Source of the DNA: Haliclystus octoradiatus
Lineage: Eukaryota; Cnidaria; Staurozoa; Stauromedusae; Haliclystidae
Length of the DNA: 64,000 nt
Reading direction: 5' to 3'
Assembly (NCBI GenBank): GCA_916610825.1
Contig: OU744448.1
Span: 33,107,660-33,171,659, forward strand
Below, one piece after another: positions 12,761 to 24,444 of this stretch; the stretch's first letter is position 1, and each line of letters begins with the position of its first letter. The position numbers and the translations under genes were made by a program. A model generated the notes under the pieces. That model was not told the DNA's origin. It did not search any database and saw only the letters and a list, made by a program, of their open reading frames with translations.

Positions 12761-15700
12761 TGGCTTGGGATGAGAACCCTGAGAATGCAATTTGGCCTCC
12801 TGACTTTAGGCGTTCTAAATTAGTTTGGCAGACAAAAGTCAACGTTGAATTATTAAACGCATAGAATAACAAAGTATAATAGACCTACCTTTCTTACACT
12901 TGAATCTCCAAAGTCAAATCCCACAAAATAATGTTCGAGGAAAGACAACATTCAGGCTAGGTTTAAATGAACTTCCTTGTTGGTCAATGGCGGTGTCATT
13001 CCATCGCGTTTTCATAAACCAAATAGGCCTAACCAATTCCATGCTTTCACCTTTTATAATTCCTCGCGTAAATATCATATCATTTGAAGCATCTTTACAA
13101 GTTAAAGTTAAAGCCATGGCAGGTTGAACACATCTTGATGTTCTCTGCGTTTGTAAAGATGTAAACTGCAAATGCAAACGGTCACAGTTTTCTGTTTTCT
13201 TTCAAATCTTTCATACCGCGCCTTTGAATGAGGACCCGGGTCTCAGTTTGGAAGGACGCAATTGGATGAAACAATAGGTCTTCACGCAGGCTAATAATTT
13301 TGGGAACTTCGACACATTTTACAGAACAGTTATTTAGCAGTGTGAAAACATAGAAGCATGGAATTCTTATTTCAAGAATATTGGCCCTATCCTACTTGAA
13401 ACTAGTGACGCCTCAAATCATATAGCTTTATATTCTTATTTGGAGAAAAAAATCTGTCAATACAAGAATTTTAGGATCTGCTTGTTTTCAATTTTTGCTG
13501 TGTGCAACTATAATTACAAGAATAAGAATAAGAAGCATACAGTAAATATAGAGTTAAAACATCATCACCAGATTGATGAAACAGTAATGAATAAGTTATT
13601 AAATTATTAAAGATAGCCTATATACTATACTTTATAGATAATGTAGGCTTAATTCTTAGTTCGTTGCAGAATGTTCCAACAAAATTGAAGTGGACATGAT
13701 CATCCAATCCATTCCATTCATCATCATCATAATTTATTCAGAATAGTTTATCCAACTTCTTGATATTGACCTTGTATTGTATCTGCTAGGATAGTCGCAT
13801 CTCTGAAAAAGAAGTTAAATTCCATATAAGTGATAGCAAGATCAAAAGGCGAATTAGTAGAAACAACACTGCTGTAGGATCGGAAATATTTAATATTGAC
13901 GCTAAATCTGATTCTACTTTTGTCAGCTCAGAAACTGTTAATACATTCGAAAATCTATTCGAAAATCAATAACTTGTTCATTTAACTAATCCGATTTCAT
14001 TTGAATTTATGTGTGCAGCAACTATAAATTTCATACTATAATTGTATATACTATCACAAACGAAAAACAAATGAAATGGGAAGCTATTGGCTATTGGTAA
14101 TTATATGAAACCTTTTGCTGTCGGCTTCGTCCTCTGGACCTCGGGTCCCTGTTCAGTAGACTTTCTATAAAAACAATAACGTTTCATTATTTTGTGTTTC
14201 GTTTGATAGCCAATTAATTTATTAAATATTTGTTTTCATTTATTTAATTGTCAGGAGTAGATCAGTTTACAATATCAGTAGCTATATCTATAGGCCTACA
14301 ATGGTTACAGTATTTACTACTTTTGACTTGGATTCCTACACACATAAGATAATAAATCTAAATCTATTACTTGTTGAGTTCATTTAATATGTTATGAAAT
14401 CGGGATAATGTCATTTTTAATGTTGGTAGACTGATAATAGGCTCACCTGCTTATTATTCAGTTGCAACACCGATCATTGCGTGAACCAGGAACAGTACAA
14501 TTAGATCCGTTCGAACTCAAACAACAGAATTCCAAACGCTTGATCAGTTTATACGCCATCACCTATTTAATAGAATATGTGGATACATTTAATAATCATA
14601 CGGGCATATACGAATAACAATTGTAAAAGAAAGACAAATCTGCCTGCAGTCAAAATTAAAAGATGCTCGGCCTAACATACCTTTTCATTCTGATTGCTTG
14701 ATAGAAATCATCTTCTGACGACCGAAATTGTTGTATGCATCATCGTGTTTGAGTAATATTAATTCTCCAATATAATCGCCAAGTAATACAGTATCAAATT
14801 TGTTAAAGGCATTGTAGTTTGTAGCCCAGTAGATGTTGAACACTTTCTTCAGCCTTCAAAGTCGCGCTCTAAATTTCAATGTCAAAATTTGCATAGCAAA
14901 TTAACAACCGTCAATAGATGTGAAGTTTTTGGCAAGATTTCCAGCTGGGGTTTTGGCTAGATTCACACCATGGTCACACTGGTCTCTGTGATGTACCGCT
15001 AAGCGGAGTTGAAACCCAGCTTGATCAGTAATCATTGAAATTGTGACTCACGCAATAAGTTTCACATTTTGCCGCGTGAATGTATTATTTTGATTTATTT
15101 TATTTTTATTGCAAATGTTAGATAGATATATATCATACAACGATCATTGGATATAGTAGATAGATACTGCGTCAACTCGAACATTAATATTTGCGAAAAG
15201 CTGTCATCTCCGCAATCATACCACATATGCTGTTTATTTTCTGTTTGATTAAATGTTTTCAATTTTTGCTGAATGGCTGACCCAGGTTTTGTAACCCGTA
15301 CTTTGAAGGCGACTAAAGAGCTATTCAGTTACTTACTGCAACGTGGTAAATGTAAATAATTTACCACGGCTATTACAATATGAATTTATTATTATTTTGA
15401 TTCGCTGAATGATATGGTTACAGGCCTGACGTGATTAAAATAATAATAATACTACTTGGGTTCAACGGTGTCCTGCCTAAATCCACAGAAAAAATATCAA
15501 ATCGGTTATTAGACGATTACATGATTGGTTATACACTTTCGTTCAAGAAGAGTAATTTTCTGTGAGTTGTATTATCTTTAAATCATCAACGCAATGCAAG
15601 TAGAAATTTAACATTTTTTCTAGACAATATCGACATCATTTATAGTTATCTTTTTCAAAAACTCTATAAAATTGAAGATAAACCTTACAACAGATTCAAT

Positions 15701-16500
15701 TAACTAAATGCAATGTAGCTTTGTAGCTTTAAATTGCTTTATATCGAGCAATATTTAAAATGTTAAATTGCCTATCATAAATTACATTAATTATCAAATC
15801 AATATATTTCACGTTTCCATAAGAAAATATGCTCACTTGTATGACCGTTGTATGACATAGCTGTATAAATTTTAATATAGATATTTTGTATATACTTTAT
15901 TTGCCAATCCTTGATGGTTAGAAATAAAATACACGCATACAAGCATCATACTGTTGTAACCTTGTTATTACTAAAAAAAAAGGTACATTTAAAAAACCAT
16001 ACAAAGAGCGTTACTTTTTTGACCATTTCTTTCCCTCATTTTTAATACATTGATATAGATATAAAAGGATATGGACTGTATTAATTTTGTTGCACAGTTT
16101 ACTCTTTACCCAATTACAATGAAACATTAAATATATGGAATCACCCTATATAGACCGTCTACCTACAGGTGGTCAACGGTGAACTTGTAATGTCAAAAAT
16201 ATTTTTTTTATGGACTAAGGTATATATAATTCATAATTTTCCTTCTCATTTCTAGTGATTGCAATATATTTTCAGTTTCTTGGTTAATTTTCACACAATG
16301 TAAACGAACAGCATCGCTCATATAGTGATGCGAAATAATAAAAAATTCAAACAACCACTTTTATAAATATATAGATATATAGAATCTACCTCAATTCTTT
16401 CATCGCATGTAGCTGCAGTAGGAGCAGTAAGCTTTATTACCTTGATACAAGACATAATGAGCTCAGACAGGTATGCGAGATTTTATATCTCTTTTTTAAG
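12761..16500. other. Intron-like interior of the transposon, little content
   Basis: No convincing gene. It contains CAT-rich microsatellite sequence at 13715-13735 and a short exon-like ORF on the minus strand (listed separately). The stretch 16440-16500 ends in a pyrimidine-rich run and AG, a candidate acceptor for the YqaJ exon. Confidence 0.4.
12889..12951 (-). other. Possible short first exon, FGGY-kinase-like start (speculative)
   Basis: A minus-strand ATG opens 21 codons that include HYFVGFDFGDSSVR and end exactly at AAG followed by GTAGGT, a good splice donor. The pattern resembles the N-terminal phosphate-binding strand of FGGY carbohydrate kinases, where YVGVD-G-SVR is typical. No further kinase exons were found downstream on the minus strand. 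It may be a captured gene fragment in the transposon, or chance. A longer overlapping minus-strand ORF (12914-13177) is in another frame and is unrecognised. Confidence 0.2.
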
Positions 16501-16502
16501 AC

Positions 16503-16750
16503 AATTTTGATCGGCGTCCAAGAAGTGTGAAATACCTGGTAAAACAGATCTTGTTTGGACTAATTTTTTCTCTGAAATAAGACTTAATGGCTATGCCATT
16601 TTTCAGTTTTTGCTGTGTAATAAAGATATTCCATCTCCACTCCAACATGAGCTTGATGCCCTTCATGCTGCTCTCAACAAATGCAAGATAAAGCCAATGG
16701 CACTTAGTTTGGTGTCTGTTTATGCCGATTATTTTATTAAAAAAACCTGA
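16503..16750 (+). pseudogene. Upstream exon portion of the YqaJ protein, ended by an in-frame TGA
   Basis: The same frame as the 606-residue ORF encodes SKKCEIPGKTDLVW, a Leu-rich stretch, then KPMALSLVSVYADYFIK before TGA at 16748. In related proteins a KPxALSL..Y...F segment precedes the YqaJ domain, so this looks like genuine coding sequence cut off by one nonsense change. A pyrimidine-rich acceptor lies at about 16485-16500. The join to the SWIM exon donor at 9216 (phase 2) is inferred. Confidence 0.55.
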
Positions 16751-16765
16751 GATCTAACTACAATC

Positions 16766-18586
16766 ATGGATTTGTTCAATGAAGAACTTTTGGACATATC
16801 GTATGATAAACTTTTAATTGAATGTAGTAAGTTAACATTAGATATTGATGAAAACCAAGTTAGGTTGATCGAAGAAGATACCAGGGAACAATCTCAAGGG
16901 CAAGGATTTTACCTTCACAGAGCTGGTAGAATTGGTGCATCTGCTAGTTACAGTGCCAGTCACTCAAACCCAGCACAGCCATCACAATCCCTTATAAAAA
17001 ATATTTGTTATCCAGAACTGTTCAAATTTCACACTGCTGCAACTGACTTTGGATGTAAACATGAAAAGCTGGCTGTGTTAGCATTTGAAGCTGTGATGAA
17101 AAAGCATCATAAAAATTATGTCATCAAATCATGTGGTTTATTTGTTAGCAAAGAACATCCTTTTATCCATGCTACCCCTGACTTTCTATCTTATTGCGAC
17201 TGCTGTGGAGAAGGATGCGGAGAGGTGAAATGCCCTTATTGCTTGGATGGTGTCGATTTCGAATCATACATGAAAAATAAAAATTGCTGTTTAATTAAAA
17301 AGGGTGATATGTACCATCTAGACTCTGCACATTCTTACTTTTATCAAGTACAGCAGCAAATAGCTATAACTGGTGTTAAATTTGGTGATTTTGTAGTTTG
17401 TCGATTTGATAATAATCAGGTTGAATTTATCAGTGATCGTATTATATTTGACAGTAATCATTGGAACACTACCTTCCAAAAGCTACAGAAATTTTGTACA
17501 TTTTGTGTTTTGCCCGAAATACTTGCCAGGTGGTATACCAGAAAGGACAATCTTCTAGGAAAAGACGATGATTCTGGTAAAGTGCAATTAGCTTGTTTCT
17601 GCCAACAAAACAAGGACGAGAAAATTATTGTTTGCAGGAATGATCAATGTCCTTTCGAAAGTTACCATCTTTCCTGTCTCAAAATCGAGAATGACAATTT
17701 ACCCAAATCTTGGCTTTGTCCTAACTGTTCGCGGCTACCTCAGTTTAAGCGACAGAAAAAAGTAGATTTGGTAGAAAATCTGGCTGGTGAAATGGCATTC
17801 ATTTGTACATGCAAAAAGATGTTTACCAAAGGTGAAAAAGTGATGAAATGTTGTAATGTAAACTGTAATAATGGTACTATCTTTCATATGTCTTGTCTTA
17901 ATTATAAAAGACGTCCAAAGGGTTATTTGACAAACTGGTATTGTAATGAATGTGTAGTTGAAACTGATGTCTCTGCACCAGTACACGTGCATGTATCAGA
18001 TAGTGAAGAGGAAATTTTAATTGCTACACTTGAGACTGTTGGCGTTTCTCGCAAAAGAGCAGGCCTAGTCAGATTGACCGATGAGCACTATTCAATCATC
18101 CTCAACAATAAATGGATAGATAACGACATCGTACAGCAGTCTCAAGTTAATCTACAGAAGCTGAATGGATCAATTGAAAGTCTCCAGCGGCCAACTCTTG
18201 GACCTTACATGAATTTTTGCATCGTCAAACATCCATTTGTGCAAATCCTCCACACTGGAGGCAACCATTGGGTATGTGTCGGCTCTGGTGATGAACCTGG
18301 ATATATTTATTTGTATGACAGCATGTATTCTGGTAAGATAAAAAAAGATATAATTGATCAAGCAAAGAATCTTGTCGGTGATATTTACAAAAAAGTTTGT
18401 TATATTCCAGTATGTCAACAAAGCAACCACAATGACTGCGGTTTATATGCCATTGCATTTGCAACTTGTCTTGTCGCGAACGTTAACCCTGCTAATGTCG
18501 TATTCGATGAAAGCAAAATGAGGCAATATTTGTTTGATTGCTTGAAATCTGGTGTTAAGGAATTATTTCCTGTACATGGAATGTAA
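16766..18586 (+). CDS. YqaJ nuclease - PHD - PHD - Ulp1-type protease protein of the transposon
   Basis: This is a 606-residue intact ORF. Residues about 40-215 form a YqaJ-type exonuclease domain: the TREQS and RAGRIGAS motifs, PSQSLIKNICYPE, GCKHE, then the catalytic D139 in HATPDF and E153/K155 in GEVKCP. Two Cys/His PHD-like fingers follow, at residues about 277-321 (CFC...CP..C) and 347-396. The C-terminal third is an Ulp1/C48-like cysteine protease with H501 (GGNHW), D518 (LYDS), Q551/Q552 and C558 (NDCGLYA). The likely role is handling transposon DNA ends and binding chromatin, with the protease cutting SUMO-like or other partners. These roles are inferred from domains. Codons open in frame upstream to about 16503 (KPMALSLV), but a TGA at 16748-16750 separates them, so the original protein was longer and the ATG at 16766 may be secondary. 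Confidence 0.85.
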   Translation: MDLFNEELLDISYDKLLIECSKLTLDIDENQVRLIEEDTREQSQGQGFYLHRAGRIGASASYSASHSNPAQPSQSLIKNICYPELFKFHTAATDFGCKHEKLAVLAFEAVMKKHHKNYVIKSCGLFVSKEHPFIHATPDFLSYCDCCGEGCGEVKCPYCLDGVDFESYMKNKNCCLIKKGDMYHLDSAHSYFYQVQQQIAITGVKFGDFVVCRFDNNQVEFISDRIIFDSNHWNTTFQKLQKFCTFCVLPEILARWYTRKDNLLGKDDDSGKVQLACFCQQNKDEKIIVCRNDQCPFESYHLSCLKIENDNLPKSWLCPNCSRLPQFKRQKKVDLVENLAGEMAFICTCKKMFTKGEKVMKCCNVNCNNGTIFHMSCLNYKRRPKGYLTNWYCNECVVETDVSAPVHVHVSDSEEEILIATLETVGVSRKRAGLVRLTDEHYSIILNNKWIDNDIVQQSQVNLQKLNGSIESLQRPTLGPYMNFCIVKHPFVQILHTGGNHWVCVGSGDEPGYIYLYDSMYSGKIKKDIIDQAKNLVGDIYKKVCYIPVCQQSNHNDCGLYAIAFATCLVANVNPANVVFDESKMRQYLFDCLKSGVKELFPVHGM

Positions 18587-20024
18587 TAAGACATGAATTT
18601 GGATTATTTATTGCATTTCAATTTTTTAAATACAAAAGTTGAGTACTTTATTTACCATAATTATTTTTATATTTATTTATATACCAGTACAGTCCTTAAA
18701 TTTCTATTATCTAATATTTACAATCATCATACCACTTTGTAATTTCATTTCAATTAAAATTCTCCCCTTTATGTCATTTGATAATATGTGGTCTTTAACC
18801 ACATGTCTCATTTTAAATTTGTAATCAAGTTCTTATATTTTAATTAATAACAGCAACATTTAGTACAATCAGCTGTAACATTCAAACTATATTATGATTT
18901 TATTGAACTACTAGATGATTTTCATGAATCCATATGTATCTAATAGAACCAAATACTTGCATGCATCTTATGTGTTGATGCCATTTCATGTACGAGGAAA
19001 CATGTTTATAACAGCCAGCTATGATAGGCAGATAAATAGTCCAATATGCAGGTGGCCTTTATATACAGGATGCCTTATATTCAATAAAAATATCATCTTA
19101 CGACATTGCAAGGGTGACCACACTGTAGACAGATGACCAGTATATAGATGTGACCATTGTAACAGGATTGATTGTATCTGCCACCTGCTAGGATTGATTT
19201 CACTGTCCCCAGTTACCTGTGTGTACCAACTAACCCAGTTGCTCATAGTTTGTTGAGGCTGCATTGTTGTGTTCAGTAGACATCGTAACCAGAGAATTCA
19301 ATGATTGTAAGGTTAAATGTGTATTCTTGTTATAATGAAGATAGATACAGTACTGACTACATATACGAATTACTTTACTTTTATATACATGATAGAGAGG
19401 CTACATACGAGGTATCATTGTGAGGTATGACTAATATTTAATATATAGGAAATTGAGGCTACGCTATTACAAGTTCCTATTTTATCGATTAAATTTTCAC
19501 AAGCACCAACCAATCATCCAAGCTACCACACACATTAATTAATTAATAATATCATTTGATAGTCTTAACGCCGTTCAATCTGAGTTGACAAGCTGAATAA
19601 TGTCCTGGTCTCTATTACTATGACAAATCAAAATATGTAAGTAACTTTTATGAGAACTGAACAGACACTAAAAGTCGGATATCTTGATCATGCACCCAGA
19701 CACTAGAGACAGGTAGACGTAGGCTTGCAATATTAAATACAAGGCAAGACCTCCTTTTGACCAATGTGTCCAGGTGGTCATTTACAGAGGTTTGGTGATA
19801 TCATAAGTGACAACATTGAAAACTTGATTAGCCTACCAATCCATGAGAAAATTATTAATGTATCACAACACTGCACAATCGTATCAAATAAAGAAACAGA
19901 TTCCTTGGACTGTAACGTCACAGTTTATGATTATACTTAATATACAAATGAAATTCAGCATTACAAATGCTAGATATTAACATACTGTAGCAATGAGGTA
20001 CATATAGAGCTGTAATTAATTATA
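18587..20024. other. Space between convergent transposon genes, no gene seen
   Basis: The stretch is AT-rich and lies between the 3' ends of the YqaJ gene and the transposase. Short ORFs of 61-81 codons on both strands show no domain. It would hold the 3' untranslated regions of both genes. Confidence 0.5.
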
Positions 20025-21546
20025 TTAATCAAACGGGACTATGGGTGCGCATAAGTTGATCAGTGCAGCACATACTCTTATTATTCTGTCAATTGTAGGT
20101 ACTTTACTCTGTCCACTTGCAGTCATGAAATCAATTGGCAGGGTTCCCTGCAGAATACTATTTTTCTGACGTAACAGTCCAATCACCCTCTCTACATGAA
20201 TACGCACATTGGCAATTATTCTTGTCATTTCAACATCAATAGGGTCAAGTTGGTCCTTTCCCCTGGTGAACGCAGGAATGGCCAGTTCTGCATGTGTCAT
20301 TGTTACACTCTCTTGGATTGTGAATCCTCTGTCGGCCAAAACCAAATCACCGGGTAGTAAATTTTTTAAAATGCCGCAATTTTCTGTCAAGAATTTATCC
20401 GAAGTTCTACCACCCCATGCTTCAGACACAAAGCTAATAGTCCCGTGAGGGGTGATACCAACTAACACTTTGATGGTGTTGTGGTGTTTGTAATTCGAAA
20501 ATGTTTGGGCTCTTGCCAACAAATTGGAAGGTCGTTCGATAAAGACCTCAAAGCAGTCAATAATTACCGCTACCTTATGCCCAAATTATTTTTGATAGCA
20601 TTTAGGCATTGTCCGCCACAGGTCTTCTCTACTAGGCCATGATATGATTGGAGAAAGTCTGGTATCAAGCACAATCATCCAACTTGAAAATATTTTTGAA
20701 ATGGCAGAAACTGACATTTCAAAGCGATAAGCCAAGTCCATAAACGGTACATTCAAGCGGAGTTTTATTAGTACTAACACAAACTCCTGAAATAGCGTTA
20801 GTGTCGTATTTTTTCTGTTTACAAACGGAACAACAAACTCATAAACATTCATAAGTATTTCGTAGCTTGGAAGGCCAGTATAAAATCTTGTCTTCTCGTC
20901 ATCATCCTCGAAGTAAGACGGTTGAAATGGTAGTTTCGAAGGTTCTGTTATTAAATAATCAAATTCTTCAGTCTGTGTAGACTTATCAACATAATTACCT
21001 ATTAAATAATCTGTCTCAATAACATCGTAGTCTTCAATATCAAATGAGTCTTGACAGTTAAAATTGCTAGATGAGTCTGATTCAGGATCAATATCCTTCT
21101 GCTCTTCGAGTTTTGATAGCTTCATTGCTAGCACAATATCAGAATTTTCATTCATACGCTTTTTCCTTTCCAGAGTTCTAGCAGCCCGTTCACTTGTTTT
21201 AATGAAGTTGGTTCTCAACACCTTAGAATGTCCCAAATGTAAAGTAGGGACCCAATCTACATTGAATTTGTCAAATGATTTTGCAGCTTTTCCAGAGACA
21301 AAATGTTTATCGCAAACACGATCATTCGATCTTTTCGGAAAGACCAGCTCTACTAATAGCAGAAATCCAAAGTAGTCTTCTCTCTGTCGTTAGCTCTAAA
21401 GTAGACTGTCCCTAGTGCTTGATTATGACAGGGACTTTGGAGAAATGAATCTTCTCGCCGTCAGTCTCTTCGTCGTTTTGACTTTTGACTTTCTTACCGC
21501 CTTTACCAGATTTTCGACCACATCTGACCATTAAACACATAACCAT
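20025..21546 (-). pseudogene. THAP - DDE_Tnp_4 transposase of the 13.5-kb element
   Basis: Reading on the minus strand from about 21546, a THAP C2CH finger starts MCLMVRCGRKSG, continues to HFSKVPVIIKH, and ends VCDKHFVSGK..DWVPTLHLGH. A helix-turn-helix of DDE_Tnp_4 type follows (FMDLAYRFEMSVSAISKIF), then the catalytic core: [13 protein letters not shown] (first Asp), LVLADRGF (second Asp) and [13 protein letters not shown] (Glu). The protein would cut and join the transposon ends. It is inactivated by TAG at 21412-21414, a frameshift near 21325-21335 inside THAP, and TAA at 20583-20585 just before the first catalytic Asp. The two remaining open stretches are 20586-21236 and 20025-20522. 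The rest is well preserved, so decay looks recent. Confidence 0.85.
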
Positions 21547-21687
21547 CTTGATAAAGTTGGAATAGGTAATAATAAAACGATATAATTCAAAATAGATAAA
21601 GGATTTGTTGATGTAAATTCGAGAACAACACCACAAACAAGATAACGGTCATGCAATAATCTTTTCACAATTTGAAATGGCGCTTTT

Positions 21688-21757
21688 GGGATTTGGAACA
21701 CAAACATGGCCGACATAAATGCTGTGACGTCAATCGATGACGTAGGGGAAAACGCTC
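21688..21757 (-). repeat. Right terminal inverted repeat of the 13.5-kb transposon
   Basis: On the minus strand it reads GAGCGTTTTCCCCTACGTCA, then a TGACGTCA block and GGCCATGTTTGTGTTCC, matching the left end with gaps. It lies about 210 bp upstream of the transposase start, so it would also contain or abut that promoter. Confidence 0.75.
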
Positions 21758-22059
21758 TATTCTATTTAGTCTTGATGTTGTTATACTTATCTTTATACTT
21801 AGTTATTCACATTGTTTTTATGCATTAATATAGTTTTGCTGTTAGCACTCATGTACGCAGTATATTGATTTGTGGTTTCTTTGAACTTTAGCGTCTTTTG
21901 GTCTCTTTCATACAGTCCTCTATATCGTCAAAGTTTTTGCCTTGTTTGACCTTAAGATAACTTCTTGAAACATTAAGCAAATAATAAACACCGTCACAAG
22001 TAACGAAATATTAATATTAAGTTCAATCTTCGTGAATACAACCAAAAAACTATATTTCA
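21758..22059. other. Probable right part of element X, no gene
   Basis: About 300 bp between the right end of the transposon and the point where LINE coding sequence resumes. It contains no LINE-like coding and so probably completes the insertion whose left part is 7997-8289. Its similarity to sequence beyond the inverted copy at 25020 is weak (a shared TCTATTTA only). Confidence 0.4.
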
Positions 22060-24444
22060 AGAGTTGATTTCAATGTTGACATGCTGACCGAATCTATCAG
22101 ATCACAAGATCTTGTAAATTGTTTTTTATAACTTTCGATGCATTCCTACAAATTCACTTCCAACCAGTGTTACACATAAATCATGCACTCTTCTCGACAA
22201 TGTTTTGACTAACCACAAGTCAACTTTGACGACAGGTGTCATCACAACTGATATATCTGACCACTTATGTTCATTTTTACATTCCAGCTCAAAAGAGAAA
22301 AATTTATCTCTCTTGACCACAATTTCCTATCATGATGTGTCACCCACAAATCTTGAATCATTAAACCATACACTTCCTGCATGCAACTGGTCTCTTCCTC
22401 GATAACCTTTCTCTGCATTCAAAACATTTCATGACGAATGTGTGAAGAGTGTGTAGATGTTGTGTCCAATCTTTACCAAAAATAAATAGGAACAATCATA
22501 AAATACGCCCCTGGATGACCCATGGCCTACTAATTTCGAGAAAAGATAAAGGGAAACTCTTTCATAGATGGATTTCCACTGAAAGCATTAACATCAAAAT
22601 AAAGCATCACATTTACTTTCGAGTCTACTTCAAGCTAATGAGGAAATCCAAAGTTTTCTACTGCGATCATTCTTATTTAACTTATAATTATGAAATTAAA
22701 AAGCTATGGCAAGCAACTAATAACCTTTTAGGAAGAAATAAAAGAAAAGATAGATCCCCAGATTTCTATAAAGTAAACAATCGTAAGATAACAGATATGA
22801 ATTTGATTGCTAATGCATTCAATGAATAGCTTATTAATGTCGGTCCTAACCTTGCACTTCAATTCAAATCAACAGATAGTTATAAATCATATTTACCAAA
22901 AAACACACAAAATTCATTTAGACCGGTCTCTCAAACAATCGTGTAGAAAGTAATTAAGAAAAAGAAAACTAAATCTAGTTCTTCTTCTTATAACATATCA
23001 AGCACTTGTTTAAAATCCATATATCAAGAAATTCTCTCTCCGCTAACTTATCTTGTAAATCTCTCTTTGAAAACAGGTTTTTTCCCTCAAAAAGATAAAA
23101 TAGCAAAAGTTTTACGATTACTCAAAACTGGAGACATCCATTTAATCTCCAATTACAGGCCTATTTCAATTATTTCAACATTTTCCAAGCTGTTAGAGAG
23201 AGTAGTATATAATCATCTATCTATCTACATGACTGCCTATATAGGATATATGAAGAGGAACCCACAACCTATACCATTGTGATAAAGTTGATAATGAAAA
23301 GAGAAATGTGATAAAAAGAATAAATTATCTGAGCCACACCTTCAAGTAAATGTAGCTAACAAGTTATTTGACTTTGTGATGCATGTAACTTGCAGACGAT
23401 ACGCAATTTTATACATATTTTGCTTGTAACAAAGAAAGCTAAAACGATGGCTGATACAAAAAGCCGCGCTGAAGCCTGCATTGAAGATATCAACTATTGG
23501 ATGTCAGCAAATATGTTACAGCTTATCTCAGCTAAAACGGAAATAATGTTTTTTAATTCCAAATATCAGAAAATATCTCACCTACAATCTATATTGTTTT
23601 GAGATGATATCATACAACCAAAAGGACGTAGTAAGAAATTTGGATGTAAGTTACGAAAAAGACTTGATGAGGGAACAACATGCATCAAAACTAACAAAGA
23701 ATGCTTATTACCATTTAAAAAATTTGTCAAAAATACGAAAATATCTTCAAATCGAAGCTACTAAAACACTAGTTCATGCTTTCATCACATCAAAGCTCGA
23801 TTATTGCAATTCTTTATTATATGGACTTCCTAAATGCACAGTAGAAAAATTGCAAAGAGTACAGAATGCAGCTGCTCGTACTGTGGCATGTCTCTCTAAC
23901 TATGATCATATTAGTCCAACTTCGGAGCATTTGCATTTGCTACCTATCGCTTACAGAAATATATTTAAAATGTTTCTGCTTGTTTAGAAATGTTTTCACA
24001 ATGAAGCTTTTACTTATATCCAGAACCTTTTATGCGTATACAAGCCTTCACGCAATCTCAGATCGTCTGAGGATGCGTTTATTTTAAAGGAGGGACATTT
24101 CAGACTTAAATAGTATGGTTTTAGATCATTTTCTGTAGCAGGGAGAAAACTCGGGAATATCCTTCCATATGATATTAGAAGCAGCCCAAGTATTGACATT
24201 TTTAAAACAAAATAAAAATCGTATCTTTTTAAACAAGCTTTTTGTAAATAAAATAAGATATCTGTAAATTTAAATTTTTATAAATATTTTACCAATAAAA
24301 ATATGTTCATAGATTTAAAGCATAATATTTTAAAGTTTTAAATCATATTTCATATTTTTACCTTTATGTTATCCTACAAGTTCTGAACTGTGAAGCGCAT
24401 AGAACAGAAATAAATATGCGCTATACAAGTGTTATTATTATTTT
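22060..24444 (+). pseudogene. LINE ORF2, end of endonuclease and reverse transcriptase (CR1/L2-like), 3' end
   Basis: Coding resumes with DFNVDMLTES (the GDFN motif), then DNVLTNHKS and TDISDHL of the endonuclease. Next come PWMTHGLLISRKDK and a helical linker, then reverse transcriptase signatures: GFFPQKDKIAKVLRLLKTGD, NYRPISIISTFSKLLERVV, LADDTQFYTYF at about 23392, and the C-terminal SKLDYCNSLLYGLP and VQNAAART motifs. About 100 residues between the FSKLLERVV and ADDT motifs are missing, removing the first catalytic Asp motif. The usual Tyr of YADD is Leu. Several frameshifts and stops are present. The element ends in GCGCTATACAAGTG followed by a TTATTATTATT tail at about 24444, typical of CR1/L2 3' ends. 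Confidence 0.85.

Larger units (their letters stand above)
8291..21757. mobile_element. ISL2EU-like DNA transposon, about 13.5 kb
   Basis: The element begins GAGCGTTTTCC at 8291 and ends GGAAAACGCTC at 21757, flanked on both sides by TA (8289-8290 and 21758-21759). Reading the ends one base out gives an AT duplication instead. Similarity between the ends extends to CATGTTTGTGTTCC at 8339-8352 and its complement near 21700. Inside are a plus-strand SWIM-domain ORF, a plus-strand YqaJ/PHD/Ulp1 ORF, and a minus-strand THAP-DDE_Tnp_4 transposase, each pointing inward. From memory, a DDE_Tnp_4-type transposase plus a YqaJ protein is the mark of the ISL2EU superfamily. The large size comes mostly from a 7-kb intron-like region with tandem repeats. 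All parts except the YqaJ ORF body carry disabling mutations. Confidence 0.75.

Noticed and set aside
15342-15368. 9-bp perfect hairpin CGTGGTAAA / TTTACCACG
   Set aside because: It is short and common by chance in AT-rich DNA; no terminator or element context.
18170-18464. Minus-strand ORFs over the Ulp1 domain
   Set aside because: They are shadows of the plus-strand protease, whose catalytic motifs are clear.
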